Shown: in pieces, positions 33,149 to 44,693 of the stretch | Position numbering within the stretch: position 1 is the first letter of the stretch | How the letters are laid out: every line of letters starts with the position of its first letter | Assembly (NCBI RefSeq): GCF_035046485.1 | Contig: NC_085137.1 | Location: 381,858,706 to 381,922,705 of the forward strand | Length of the DNA stretch: 64,000 bases | Source of the DNA: Aedes albopictus | Taxonomy: Eukaryota > Arthropoda > Insecta > Diptera > Culicidae | Direction of reading: 5' to 3' | Notes under the pieces: generated by a model | What the model was told of the DNA's origin: nothing | The model's database searches: none | Seen by the model: the letters and a program-made list of their open reading frames with translations, nothing else | Translations under genes and position numbers: made by a program

Positions 33149-33283
33149 CTCAAGTAACATTTTGATGACCAATAATACTTGTAGAGGTCTTGAGAACCGA
33201 CATAAAACCTTATGCATTTTATTTTGGTTTTATGATGGTTCTTAGAACTTCTTATAGTTTATTTGACTAAAAATTTTGCTTGG
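33149..33283. mobile_element. Small palindromic MITE with CAAGTAAC end
   Basis: CTCAAGTAACATTTTGATGA at the left and AAAAATTTTGCTTGG at the right enclose inverted inner segments TCTTGAGAACCGACATAAAA and TTTTATGATGGTTCTTAGAA. The end resembles the CCCAAGTAAC family at 28198 and 37294. About 135 bp with no coding content. Confidence 0.55.
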
Positions 33284-35507
33284 AAAGGATTTTTTCCTTA
33301 GAATTTACCCAGTAATTCATGTTTAATCTCGACTTCCTCAGGGATACTACAGGAATGTTGTTAGGATTCATTCAGGAATTCGTGGTTGAATGCACCAGGG
33401 AGAGTTGCCGTGATTTACTGTTGAGAATCCTCCTATCCTACTTGGAGTACCAATCCGTAACAATCAAGGTTGAAATTGTTTGAGAAATACAAGTAAGAAT
33501 TCCTGAAGAAATCAGAGTAGTAACCCTAGCAGAAATTTTTGATGGAATCCTTAGAGAAATTGTTGGAGAAATCTCTAGAGAAATCACAAGAGCAATTTCT
33601 ATAAGACGCCTAGGAGGCATCACAGGAAGCATTTGTACAGGAATCCTAGAAGAAACCTCTGGTATAATCTCAGCAAGAATCTTTAGGGAAATCCCATTTG
33701 AGAAAAGTATTCATAAAAGTTTTCTCCATGGATTTCTGAGACTCTCATGAATATCTGAAGAAATTTATCCAAAATCCTCCAGGTATTTCTTCCAGCGATT
33801 CCTTCAGAAAATATTCTTTTTTTTTATTTTTTCATGTTTTCTTGGAGAAAATTTTTTTACAGAAATTTTCCAAGGGTTTCTTTAGAAAATCTTCCGCAAA
33901 ATTCTTTAGAAATTGCAATAAAGATTTCTTCTGAACTTCTTATTGAGATTCTTTTGGAAATATCCCTGTAGATTTCTTTAAAAGTTCCTTATAAGATATT
34001 TTTATAAATTTGTCCAAGGAAATCTTATATGGATTTCTTCTAACATTATTCCATGGATTTCTTCAGAAATTACCACAGGAATTTAGTCTTTATTATTTAT
34101 TATTTCTTTATTATAGAGATTTCCAGCCCTAGGCTTTAATCCAACCAATCAACTCCTTCGTAGATTTTTTCTAGTGAATCTAAAAAAAATATTTTTGAAC
34201 GATTTACATGGGTGACTTTTGAAGAATTTCAGGAATTTTCCTACAAATTCTTCTAAATGTTTGTATAAGTAACTCCAAGGATTTTCCAAGAAGATTCTCT
34301 GGGATTCCATTGAAATTTCCTGGGATGTCTTCCGACATTCCTTCAGAGATTCATTCAAAAGTACATCCAATTAATTTCTACAGGGATTCTACTACAACTT
34401 TCTGCAGAAACTCTTTCAGGGTTTCTTTCAGAATTTCCTTCTGAAATAGCTTCTAAAATTTCTTTGTTGAGATATTTCTATCTCCGAAATCATCTTTTTT
34501 CAGCATTGTTTAAGAAATTTCATCAATAGATTTATTTAGAAGTTCTTCAATGGAGTTTTCCAGAAATTCTTCAACAGATTTCGTTGCAAATCCTACAGGT
34601 ATTGCTGCTGAAATTCTTCCCTAGGTTTCCCCAATATTTTTTTGAGAAAATCCTTCAGTGATTTTTCCAGGAATTCCTACAAGTATTTCTGTTTGGGAAT
34701 TGCCGTTGGGGTTTCATTAGCAAAATCTCCTGGGATGTCTTTTGCGATCTCTGCAGTATTTGTTCAGATATTCCGCTGGCAATTTTTAGAAGTTCTTTCA
34801 GAAATTGCACAAAAAATTTCTGAAAAATTTTGAGGAGTCCTTGAAGCAATTTCTACGGAATCCCTGGAGGATTGTCTCAGGAAATCTCTTTAAAACTCCT
34901 GGAGATACATTTGAAAACTTTTAGAAGAACTTTTTGAAAATATTTAAAAGGAATATCTGTACAAAAATTCCTGAAAAAAAATGTTTGAAAAAGTTATCTC
35001 TTGGGCAATTCCTGGACGAATGCCTTGAATATTACCTAGAAGAATACCTTAAGACACACCCTCAATTCGCAGAAAAAAATCATGAGAGACTTATGAACGA
35101 ACTCTGCAAGTGATTCTAAGAAAAAAAAAAAGAACTGCTTAAGAAACTTTAAGACGGATTACTGTTAAAATCCATAGAGGAATTTCTGAAGGAATTATTT
35201 TTAAAATAATTGCAGAAATTGCAGGAAAGACACTGTTGGAGTTCTTGAAAAGATCCCACAACAAATATCTGAGGGACCCCTTAGGATTTTCTGAAGGAAC
35301 CCTTGGAAGAACTCCCAGAGATACCCCTGAAGGAATTCTCAGACAAAAGTCTTGTACAATTTCTGAAGGGATTTGTACACATAAATCGCAAAACAACTAC
35401 CTAGTGAAATTTTTGGAAGGAAATTGAGCAGAAAAAATAAACAAAATGCTCACAAAAGTAACCAATGAGATATCTGCCGGGAACAACCAGGCATCTTCAG
35501 AGTAATG

Positions 35508-35553
35508 GTGATCTTCTATTTTTAGGCGATAATGGCGTCTACCACGTCAGATT
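35508..35553 (+). repeat. Dispersed fragment shared with 12477-12520
   Basis: GATCTTCTATTTTTAGGCGA followed by TAATGGCGTCTACCACGTCA aligns with the stretch at 12477, identical at about 35 of 44 positions by eye. It is probably the end of a dispersed element whose family I cannot name. Confidence 0.45.
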
Positions 35554-37040
35554 ACAAGCCAATGTGGGAAAGAGAAAGGAAATGATAATTGCTATCGTTT
35601 GTATCCACAGCAGACCGTATATATCTTTGTGTCTGCGCAAATGCATGTGGATGTCGGAAAGAATCTCCAAATCTTTATGAAACAAATTGAAGAGAGCCGT
35701 GGAGAAATTCCTAAATGAATCACTCAACAAATTTAAAAAAAATATCTGAAAAATCCTAAAGAAAAACTATTGAAAAAAATGCTGGCAGTATTTCTAGAGA
35801 AATTCTTTTATATATGTAGGAGAATTTCTTCCTACATGAAATAATACAAATATAAATTTAAGTAGCAATCCCTGAAAGAATTTCTTACAGAATCCCTTAA
35901 GGAGCTCCAGGAAGAAATTCAGAAGAAATTTCTGAGAAAGCCCGTGGACCAGTTTCAATATTTTGAGATATTTCTTTAGAAACTTCTGAAGAAGTGCCAA
36001 TGAAAATTTCAGAATCTCAAAAGGAATTTCTGGAGGAAAATCTTCAAAGAATCCCATGGACAGAAATGCATTTTGAAAGGATACTAAGAGGAATTCCTGC
36101 AAAAATCATTCTTAGAAATGCTACAAAAATCTTCTTTCTGTCAACTTTCCAGATTTTTTTTAATAAATCCTCAAATAACTCTAAAGGAATTTCTGGCGGT
36201 GTCACTGAAGGTAATCCTGGAGAATATTCTTGAAATTTTAGGAAGCAATCCTGCAGTACTCATAAAATGAATTCCAGCAAGAATGTCCCTATCGCGATAA
36301 TTACAAAAAAAAGTTAAATAATAATGCAAGGCGGAGTTTTCCCATAATAACTTATAATTAGGCGCAACAGTGAAGTTATTCCTTTGGTGCCTACCAGTAT
36401 AGGGAGCGCAGAAATTTGGAAACTTTGAGTAACCAGCACTGATTTTTCTACGACAGCACTTCAGAAAGAGATCATCGGAGCAACTCTTTGGAGAAATTCA
36501 TGTAAGGATTCCAGCAAAAATTTCCTAGCAGAATTCCATCAGGCATTCTTGGTGGAATTCCACGAGGATTTCTCAAAAGATTTCTCCAGCAAATCCTCAT
36601 GGAATTTCGCATTCCTCCGAAAACTTCTGCCAAGAATCCTCCTGGATGTCTTTCTGGGATTCCTCAACGAAGTCCGTTTGAAGTTCTTCCGGGAATTTTT
36701 GCAATGATTCCTTCAGAGATTACTACAAGGATTTCTCAATGAACTTCAAGTGGACTCCCTGGAGGAATTCCAGGAAAATTTTGGAGGAATCGTAAGAGAA
36801 ATTCCTGAGGAACCCCGACAGACATCCTATGTTGAATTCCAAGAGGAATTGCAGGAGAAATCTTTTTGAAGCTTCATCAGGAATTTCTGATGAGACACTG
36901 ATAGAAATTGCTGCTAGAATTCGTCCATAAACTCCTCCAAAGAATTAGTTCAGAAATAACTCCGAAGATACCTAGAGAAACCTTAGGAGAAACACTATTA
37001 GAAATCCTCCATGAATTCATAATGGGATTTTTCTAAAAAA

Positions 37041-39550
37041 ATCTTTTTGTGACTAGACATGTGCACGAGTATACTGTGAAAACAATTTCCAAATCCATAG
37101 TATTCCCTGAACGGCGAGAAATTTAGTTCGATTGCGTCGACTCAGGCCAAGTTAAGGAATACACTGAAGTTCAAGGGGTTACAGGACCTTTCAGTGAGGT
37201 ATCAGATACATTTCAGGGGATATTGGGTGGCTTCAAAGGGGGGGCTTCAGGGAGCTTTTGAATGTTTCAGATGTGCATTTAGGGGCCTTTCAACCCAAGT
37301 AACAATTATACTTTTGTGGCAATCCTGAAGTAATTTCTAAGATTGAATAATAAAACTTAGCAATAAAGCTCTTTGTTCTGCAAATCCGAGATAAAATAGG
37401 TATAAACTATCCATAAGACTAATCTGGCCCACTCTTCAGGAGATCTTCAAGACTGGTTTTGAAGACTGCTTTGAAACTAGTTGTATTTATGTCCTAACAC
37501 TGATGATAGGTTATAAGAACTTCATAAAACTTTAACAAGAATAGCTTGAAGCATGTTGATCTTTTAGCTGTCTTTCTCAAAAAAGCTAATAGTGCATGAT
37601 AAATGAAATCTTTTACCTCAGCATTATGCAGATGCGAACTAGTTTTGTTTCATGGATGAAATGTTAATTGAACTGCGAATTAATTTTCATCAAATTGAAA
37701 TGGCTAATGCATCAAAATTGCCTGACAGATCATTGATGACAGGGAATCAAAATTTTCCGTGCCATACCCACTTTGTCGTTGATATGCCACCCAAAACAAA
37801 CGAAAATAACGAAGCGCCTCAAAAATAATATCATTCATTAATATACGAAGACATACATTTCCTATAAAAACAAAAGGCTACGCCACTTTTTCAATTCTTT
37901 CTAAGCATGGCTGCCGTTCCAAGCGAACAAAACTCATGCAGCCGCCATCAATTGTTATTACCTTTAATCCAAACCACCTCAAAACAATGATGGAACCAAG
38001 TCGCCTTGCATGAAATCTACAGCATTTATTGAAGATTGTTTTTACTAATGATGATCTTAAGGCAGATTTGTTCGTCTTAAATGAAACTTATTCGTTTTAT
38101 TCCAGAGTAACCGCCTTTGACAATTGTTTGTTTACCTTTTTGGAGCTAGAAAGTTGTTTCTGTACATTTTGCCTCAGGAAGTGCCAATTCCATTATAGTT
38201 TCGTCTATTTAATAAGTGCATTTCTAAAACTTACTAGTATTACACTATTTAGCATAAGCACGAGAAGAGTCACAGTAAGTACCCATTTCATTTTCGATTC
38301 AAGCTGCTGTGGCCTGTGTGAGTAACTGGCTGAAGGTTGGACGACCTCAGCAAGCTACTCGCATTTTTGATTGGCTATAAAATTAATATTTCGTCGATAT
38401 GATTATATTTGAGCACCAAAACGGCAAAATTAACAGTGAGCAAAAATGTTTGAGTGTTTATATTTGCATAAAATGGCCAATTTATTGCATAATTTATTAT
38501 TTGAATTAATAAGATTTTATTATTCCGCTTAGTTCTTGTTCCAGACTAGTGGCTCTAGCTCAAGAATTGAAAGCTTTAAGAAGTTTTTAAAGGAGAGTAA
38601 CTCAGATGAATTGTACTTGAATAAACGAAGCATAAACTTTTAATAAAGTTTGTTGATGTTATGTGTTGAAAATAACTTCAAATACGTCTTAAAACTTATT
38701 ATAAGATCAAATGCCTTAGGGAATCAAGTTGTTTTATGCGCAATTTTCAAAATTAACTTGAAGAAAGCTTAAAAACCGCATACGAATGGAGATTATTTTC
38801 TCTTGATAAAAACAACTATAAATGTTTCATGAATTCTTCATGCTATGATAAAGCTTCCATAAAAATAAACAAATCTAAAAGGAATTTAAATTGTTACTTG
38901 GGAAGGCTTTTCAGGGTGTTTCAAGGTTTGTAATGCTTTTTTATACTTACTAGAAACTCCCTGACATCCCTTCGAACCCCCTTTAATGTACCCGAGACCC
39001 TTCGACATTTCCAAAAATGCTTCTTTAACGTCCCTGAAACCCGCCGAAAATCAACCAAAGCTTCCTAAAATGCCTCCGAAATCTCCTTAGAACGTGCTCG
39101 GCTCCCATGTAACGTACCTAAAACCCTCAGAAACCCTCTAAACACCTATTTGAGCCCCCCGGTAACGTTTTGAAACCCGCCGAAAATCCTCAGCAGCTTC
39201 TAGAAATGCCTACTACATCTCCCAAAAACTCCTCGGACACTATGTAACGCACCTGAATCCCTCCGAAACCCCCGAAAACGCCTATGTAACGCCTCTGCGA
39301 CATTTGTGAAACCCTCCGGAATCCTCTGAAATTTCATGAAATGCCTCCGAATTTCAACCAAATACCCGCTCGAATCCCATGTAACGCACCTAAGACCCTC
39401 CGAAACCCCATAAAACTCCTCTGAAACCTCCATGAGACGCCCTTGTATAACACCCCTTGAAGCACCCCTCAAAGCTCCCGTGAAATACCCTGTAGCCCCT
39501 TGAAATGCCACCGATAGCCCCTATGATACATCCTAGAACTCTCTGAAACT
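37041..39550. repeat. Degenerate minisatellite family B, split by a 1.6-kb element
   Basis: At 38910-39550, loose units of CCCTCCGAAACCC, CATGTAACGCACCT and CCTCCGAAATCTCC repeat without a strict period and differ from the GGAATT/AATTCC family. At 37130-37290 the opposite-sense or related phrases GGGGGCTTCAGGGAGC and TTTAGGGGCCTTTCA occur. The array is broken by the insertion at 37294-38902 and resumes with GGCTTTTCAGGGTGTTTC. Confidence 0.55.
37294..38902. mobile_element. 1.6-kb non-autonomous element, CCCAAGTAACAATT ends
   Basis: The left terminus CCCAAGTAACAATTATA and right terminus TTTAAATTGTTACTTGGG share a 14-bp perfect inverted repeat. Both flanks are family B minisatellite, which supports insertion, although no target duplication was identified. 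The interior is AT-rich with one open frame of 98 codons (38029-38325) lacking a recognisable domain. The terminus is shared with the smaller MITEs at 28198 and 33149. Confidence 0.65.
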
Positions 39551-39639
39551 TTAGGTCTTTCTTCATCTACCATGACTTGACTTTTTTGCCAGTGTTTTTA
39601 AATATAACGCATTTTTGAAATATAGCGTTTTTTATGACG

Positions 39640-40612
39640 TTTTTTTGCCTTTCTCGTACACCGAAGTGTACTGAAAGGCTATATGTTCACTCAAAAAACG
39701 AATTTTCGATAAAAGGCTCGGAGGGTCAAGCCGCATATACCAATCAACTCAGTTCGACGAATTGAGATGATGTCTGTATGTGTGTGTGTGTGTGTGTAAG
39801 TATGTGTGTGTGTATGTATGTGTGTATGTATGTGCGCAAAAAAGTTCACTCACTTTTAATGCACTTCCCATTGGCCGATTTTCCAGATTCCTATTGAAAA
39901 TGGTCCAAATCGGTCAAGGTTTTCGGAGTTATGGCCATTTCAGTAATCCGGACCAGCGCCGGTACAACTGGCCGTATACAACACTGAACCAAGTCCAGAA
40001 TTTCCAAAAATGGCGACCACAATATCCAAGATGGCGGTCTAAAATCCAATATTATGCTCAAAATTCAAGATGGCGGCTATTTAATGGAGTTTTAGCTCTA
40101 AACCATTCATTATGGGTATATGTTGTATTGGGAAGATGTTTGAAGTAAAAAAATACGATTAAAATATCAAAGATGGCGACCAAAATGTCTAAGATGATAG
40201 TCAAAATGGTTAAAAATAACGACCAGAATATTCAAGATGGCGCCTCAAAATTCATGATTACGGCTGTTTAATTGAGTTTTAGGCTCTAAAACCATTCAAT
40301 ATCGGCATATCTGATATGGGGAAGAAGCCTAGAGTCCATAAATGGCGACCAGAATTTGCAAGATGCCGCACTTAAATCCAAAATGGCGGATCAAAATTCA
40401 AGATTGCGGCTTTTTTTAAGAGTTTAAGGCTCAAATATCAAGAGCCAGAAAATCTATATGATTTCTGGTACCAAGAAATGGATATCTGTTGAACGTATGA
40501 AAGTACGATATTCATCAACATATCACTTGAGTTTTGTTGAAATGAGGGTTTGAAGGCACGAGAAAGGCGTTATTACCGCTAGGTGGATTAATTAGGGTTT
40601 TTTTTTTTTCAA
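39640..40612 (+). mobile_element. ~970-bp repeat family C with GCCTTTCTCGT inverted ends and TG microsatellite
   Basis: GCCTTTCTCGT at 39647 and ACGAGAAAGGC at 40558 are inverted ends, followed on the right by GCTAGGTGGATTAATTAGGG and poly(T). A (TG)n/TGTATG microsatellite spans about 39780-39835. The interior has repeated AAATGGCGACCA-type phrases near 40010, 40167, 40345 and 40382. Relatives occur at 5539, 42622 and 52656 in this window. A 122-codon open frame through the microsatellite is not a credible protein. Class unknown. Confidence 0.65.
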
Positions 40613-43433
40613 ATATCGCAACTCTTGTGTTATTTTTTTATTGTTGGGGAAAATGTCCAAATTAGATCATGAAATCATGAAACATGCGCTTTGAAATGAT
40701 GAACTTAGTTAATTGAAGCATAAGCATCAAGATTCTCATGTTCATCGTATCCTGTTGACGCAGGCTGGGTCATGAAATCCTGAAGCACCAAAATGATTGG
40801 GATAGTTATTTTTTTTTCTTTCACAAGGTTCAACAAGCTGTAATCAAAACAAGTGCATCAGAAGTTCTCGAAGTTTGACTCGATTGGATAATTTTTCACG
40901 AAACTAGAACCGTTCTAGTAAAGCTCTATTTTTAGTCTAGCAATTTTTGAACTGTCATTGTCATATCTCCGAAACCAGTGAACCGATTTGCTTAATCACT
41001 TTTGACCCTCTTCCATCGATTTTGTCCCTCTGTTCGCCACAATAACTCATAATCGATTCTCCATCTGGAAATCCACTCGGACGCAACTTCTGATTTCAAA
41101 CTACATACATACTATCTTCTGTTTGTAGCTGATGGTTCCTCTCTTCTGCACTGACTACTGAGAACCTTCCGGCCTGCGGCGGTAAGATTCGGAGACGTCG
41201 ACGACGACGACGCTGACTGCATTCAATGTTTACTCAAATATTTACTTTGGGAAGTCGTCTTCATCAGGAACTGTGCTGCTGCAACGCTTAATGCGCTTAT
41301 TTGCAGCAGCAGCAGCCTTGTCGGCAAGACGAAGAGCAATTCAGTTGGTGACGAGGGACACAATGAACGGGGAAGATGGGGTTCCTTCTTGTCTGTCTTC
41401 TATTCTCAAATCAAATGCAACAAAGTTTTCTGCTGCAGCAGAAGCTGAGTCAACTTGTTTGCCTTCTTCAATGCGGTCGTCGTAGATTTACTTGGAGTGC
41501 ACTTATCTGGTTGTGAATTTTACGCTTAGTGGTTGTCCGGATGGATCAGAATTCGATGATGTCGTTTTGGGAATTATGATGTTTAGTGCATCTCAGAGAC
41601 TTGTTTACACGAAACAATTCCTAGGACTTATTTTCAAAGCAATTGGAATGTTTTTCAGAAAATCAAAAACCTAATCATAAACAAACTTTTGTACAAACTT
41701 TCGGGCACCAATTTGTGAATATCAACATCGTTTTATTATCCTAGATCAGATAATACTTTTACGTGATTACAGTCTATTAGTTGGTTATCATTCCCAGCAC
41801 GCGATCCACTACCTTACAAGTTAGCTCTCACCGTTCCGTTCAATAGTAAAACATCATTTGGTGTTACACTAAACAAACTCGCGTTGGTGACCGACTGCCC
41901 GTCATGTCCAATTTGTTAGTCTCCTGTCGTGTGACGGGTGGTGTGACATGTCGACGCGACAAGTGGTGACATTGTTATTAATACTGCAACCATCTACCTA
42001 TCCTATTTCGGTTTTCACCTCGTCTGGGTCAATATCTTTCGAACAGATGCTCGCAAGTCACGAAAGAAACCATTCAGAACAGTTTATTTTTTTTTTCTTT
42101 TCGGTTGAATATTCTTTTACACAGTGTAGTCGACGATTGCTTGTGTGTGGATTTAATTTGGATAAATTTCGGATTAGTTATCAAACGGTCTTTTAGTGCG
42201 TTTCATGGTGCAAAATAGCGTAGACCGCTGTACATTTTGTAGTTTATTCATATAAGGTGACTTTGGGTATTATCACCAGGTATGTTCTTTTCATCATGAG
42301 GGGTTTTTGTCGACCAAGTTGTATAATTCAGCTTGGGAAAGATTTGAGGCCAACGTTGAATTCAACAGGTTAAAAAAATCTCATTACGAAGAGAACAAAA
42401 CGCGTCAGTTTCCCATCTGTTTATTTGTATATGAAAAAAACACCCCTTGGAGTGATTTCCCAACAAAAATCATTTCAAAAATACATGATACCTTATCATC
42501 TTTTCAAAACGTTATAACAATAACATTAAATTCAAAGTACTAAAACGCAGGCAACAGAGGCAGCCTGATTCTTGAAATGTCATCATTTGATCAAGTATGG
42601 GAATGTATGTCACTTCATTTTCAAAAAAAAAAACCCTAATTAATCCACCTAGCGGTGATGGTGCCTTTCTCGTGCCATACAATATCCTTCAAACAAAACA
42701 CAAGTGATAAATCAAGTCCACTCAATGTGGATATATTTTATATGAGCATGATAGAGATTTCAATTGTGATTTTTTTATAATTCCGTATATCTTCCGCAAC
42801 TAACCAAGGAGAACCATTTTACTTGGTTTCAGAGAATAAGCTCAAGAAAACAATCGCCGTATTAAATATTGAGGCATCATATAGATATTCAAGTTAACAT
42901 TTTTTAAATCTTGACATATTTTCCAAGCAAAATACACACAGCAAATAAATTTGTAATATCCTCTGAAGTAATTTTTGGCTATGTCTGGCATTTCCGAACG
43001 AATTTTTACCAGTTTATATCGTCGTTTTCCAACAATTATCACACTCATCATGTACACTAGGGTTAAGTGATCCCTCAAGGGGCCTAAAGTTGTCAGAAAA
43101 TGTACACGAACACAAAAACTAATGCCGTTTTTCTTTTTTAAACGGCATAATAAATACCATATTTATTTAAACAAGGACCGATATAAAACATCCACCGATC
43201 CAAAGATTGGTGCCTAAAGACGATTTTCGTCAAAAAAAAACAAAAAAACGAACAATCAAATTGGCTGATCGTCAGCCGAACTGACAGAACACGTTACGAC
43301 TAGACTTGGCAGTATAGTTTTTCAGTAGACTGCCAACCCTGAGGAAAAGAAGAAGAAGATACGTAGGGGCAGTATCACGTAACTCGCATATATAGCCGTG
43401 AGATAAGAGATATGCCTTACAATCAACGGATTA
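40613..43433. other. Low-repeat island; no proven gene
   Basis: GACGTCGACGACGACGACGC near 41196 and GCAGCAGCAGCAGCC near 41303 mark this as similar in style to 19251-20700. A 70-codon open frame (41273-41485) is built around the CAG run and has no recognised domain. At 42622-42674 a fragment of repeat family C (AATTAATCCACCTAGCGGTG) occurs in the opposite orientation. A hairpin ATGCCGTTT/AAACGGCAT lies at about 43122-43149. Otherwise nothing recognised. Confidence 0.35.
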
Positions 43434-44482
43434 GGGGGGATGGGGGTAAGACGGACCGGGTGGGTAAGACGGACCACCGACTAGTTCTGGCACTTAAGAG
43501 CTGAAATTTGACTTTCTTTTACGATTAACTCTATCTTCTCATCAGTTGATGATTATTGAACCACTCCATGAGAGAATACATATGTCAAAAGTGCAAAAAA
43601 TAATCAATTATTTACAAGGCTACACGCTTTTGTGCTGGGATCTAATTTTGAGGCGGCAATAAATAAGCTTTTTAACATTAAATTGCTAAGTTTTTGCATT
43701 TTATTTTGAGTTTCCCAGTAGTTTTAAACTGTTTCATCCTATACACAACGACATTCAGGTAAATTTCATGGAATATAAATAACGGTTGTGGAATGAATAT
43801 TTTGCGTTGTGTGGGGGTAAGACGGTCCGCCTTGAGGGTGGGTAAGACGGACAGTGTTGGGGTTACTTTGATAGTGCCGTAAAAAATACATTAAGACCCA
43901 CACATTGTTCACAGATTGAAATCTATGGAGTACAAAAATGATTGTGGAAGCCGTATAAAGCATTTTATATTGATTTTTTATTCAAAAATTCATTTTATTA
44001 GAATTTTTGTTGTTGGAACAGTTTGAACTTTGTAAAATTACCAGAGCATTGCATACTGTTAGGCGTTTATCAGTCTACGGAGGTTTCCAATTTACAAAAT
44101 AGATTTTAATTTGCAGAAACACGTTTCGCTAAGAGATTCAAAGCCAAATTAAGATTCTACTATGATTGATCTACCGAATACAAACGGCCACAAACATCAT
44201 TTAACACAATTAGAGGCGTATTAGCTAAATTTCCAAACGTGTCCATCTTACCCACCCTACCGGTCCGTCTTACCCACACTGTTGAAAAATATACATTTGG
44301 AGATCACTTTTTAATTATCTCAAAAGTCATGGAAAATCAAATTTTATTGCAAAATCGGCTTGCAGACTGTAAAGTACCTTAGTTGAAGTATATAGTATGG
44401 AGATAAAATTTTAATTATCGCATTGTTTACACTGTAAAAATAGAGTGTTTACTAAACATGTCCGTCTTACCCCCACCCCCCC
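43434..44482. mobile_element. TA-flanked element with repeated TAAGACGGAC termini, 1.05 kb
   Basis: The ends are GGGGGGATGGGGGTAAGACG on the left and GTCTTACCCCCACCCCCCC on the right, with TA at 43432-43433 and 44483-44484. The terminal motif GTGGGTAAGACGGAC recurs inside at 43461 and 43840, with complements GTCTTACCCAC near 44246 and 44266, giving doubled termini on each side. The interior is AT-rich and non-coding. Probably a non-autonomous TA-target transposon. Confidence 0.75.
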
Positions 44483-44693
44483 TACTGTTTAAATCCATGC
44501 CATTATTTTAGTTATATGTAGGGAATCATTATTAAGCACGTGGCTCCCATTTTAATTAATCCTATTAAAAACAAACGATAGAAGCGCTGTTTGTTTTGTT
44601 TCTTATTTTTTGTTAGAAGCGAGCACCCATAAAAAAAACAAAATCAATCGGTGCCGTAATCGCTTATTTTCGAATAGGAAGAATATGGGAGCG

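Larger units (their letters stand above)
33001..37040. repeat. Degenerate hairpin-type minisatellite, longest old array
   Basis: About 4 kb of AT-rich units such as GAAATTCTTCAACAGATTTC, AGGAATTCCTACAAG and TCTCAAAAGATTTCTCCAGC, with frequent GGAATT and AATTCC dyads but no fixed period. Interruptions are a small MITE (33149-33283), a fragment at 34085-34140 (CAGCCCTAGGCTTTAATCC, shared with about 5000), and non-array sequence at about 35440-35690. Open frames of 60-100 codons here are by-products. Confidence 0.6.

Noticed and set aside
39780..40148. 122-residue open frame as a secreted protein
   Set aside because: The start is a TG microsatellite read as Cys/Val and the rest is repeat family C sequence seen elsewhere in the window.
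41273..41485. Alanine/leucine-rich small protein
   Set aside because: The composition comes from CAG repeats, with no domain and no splice context.
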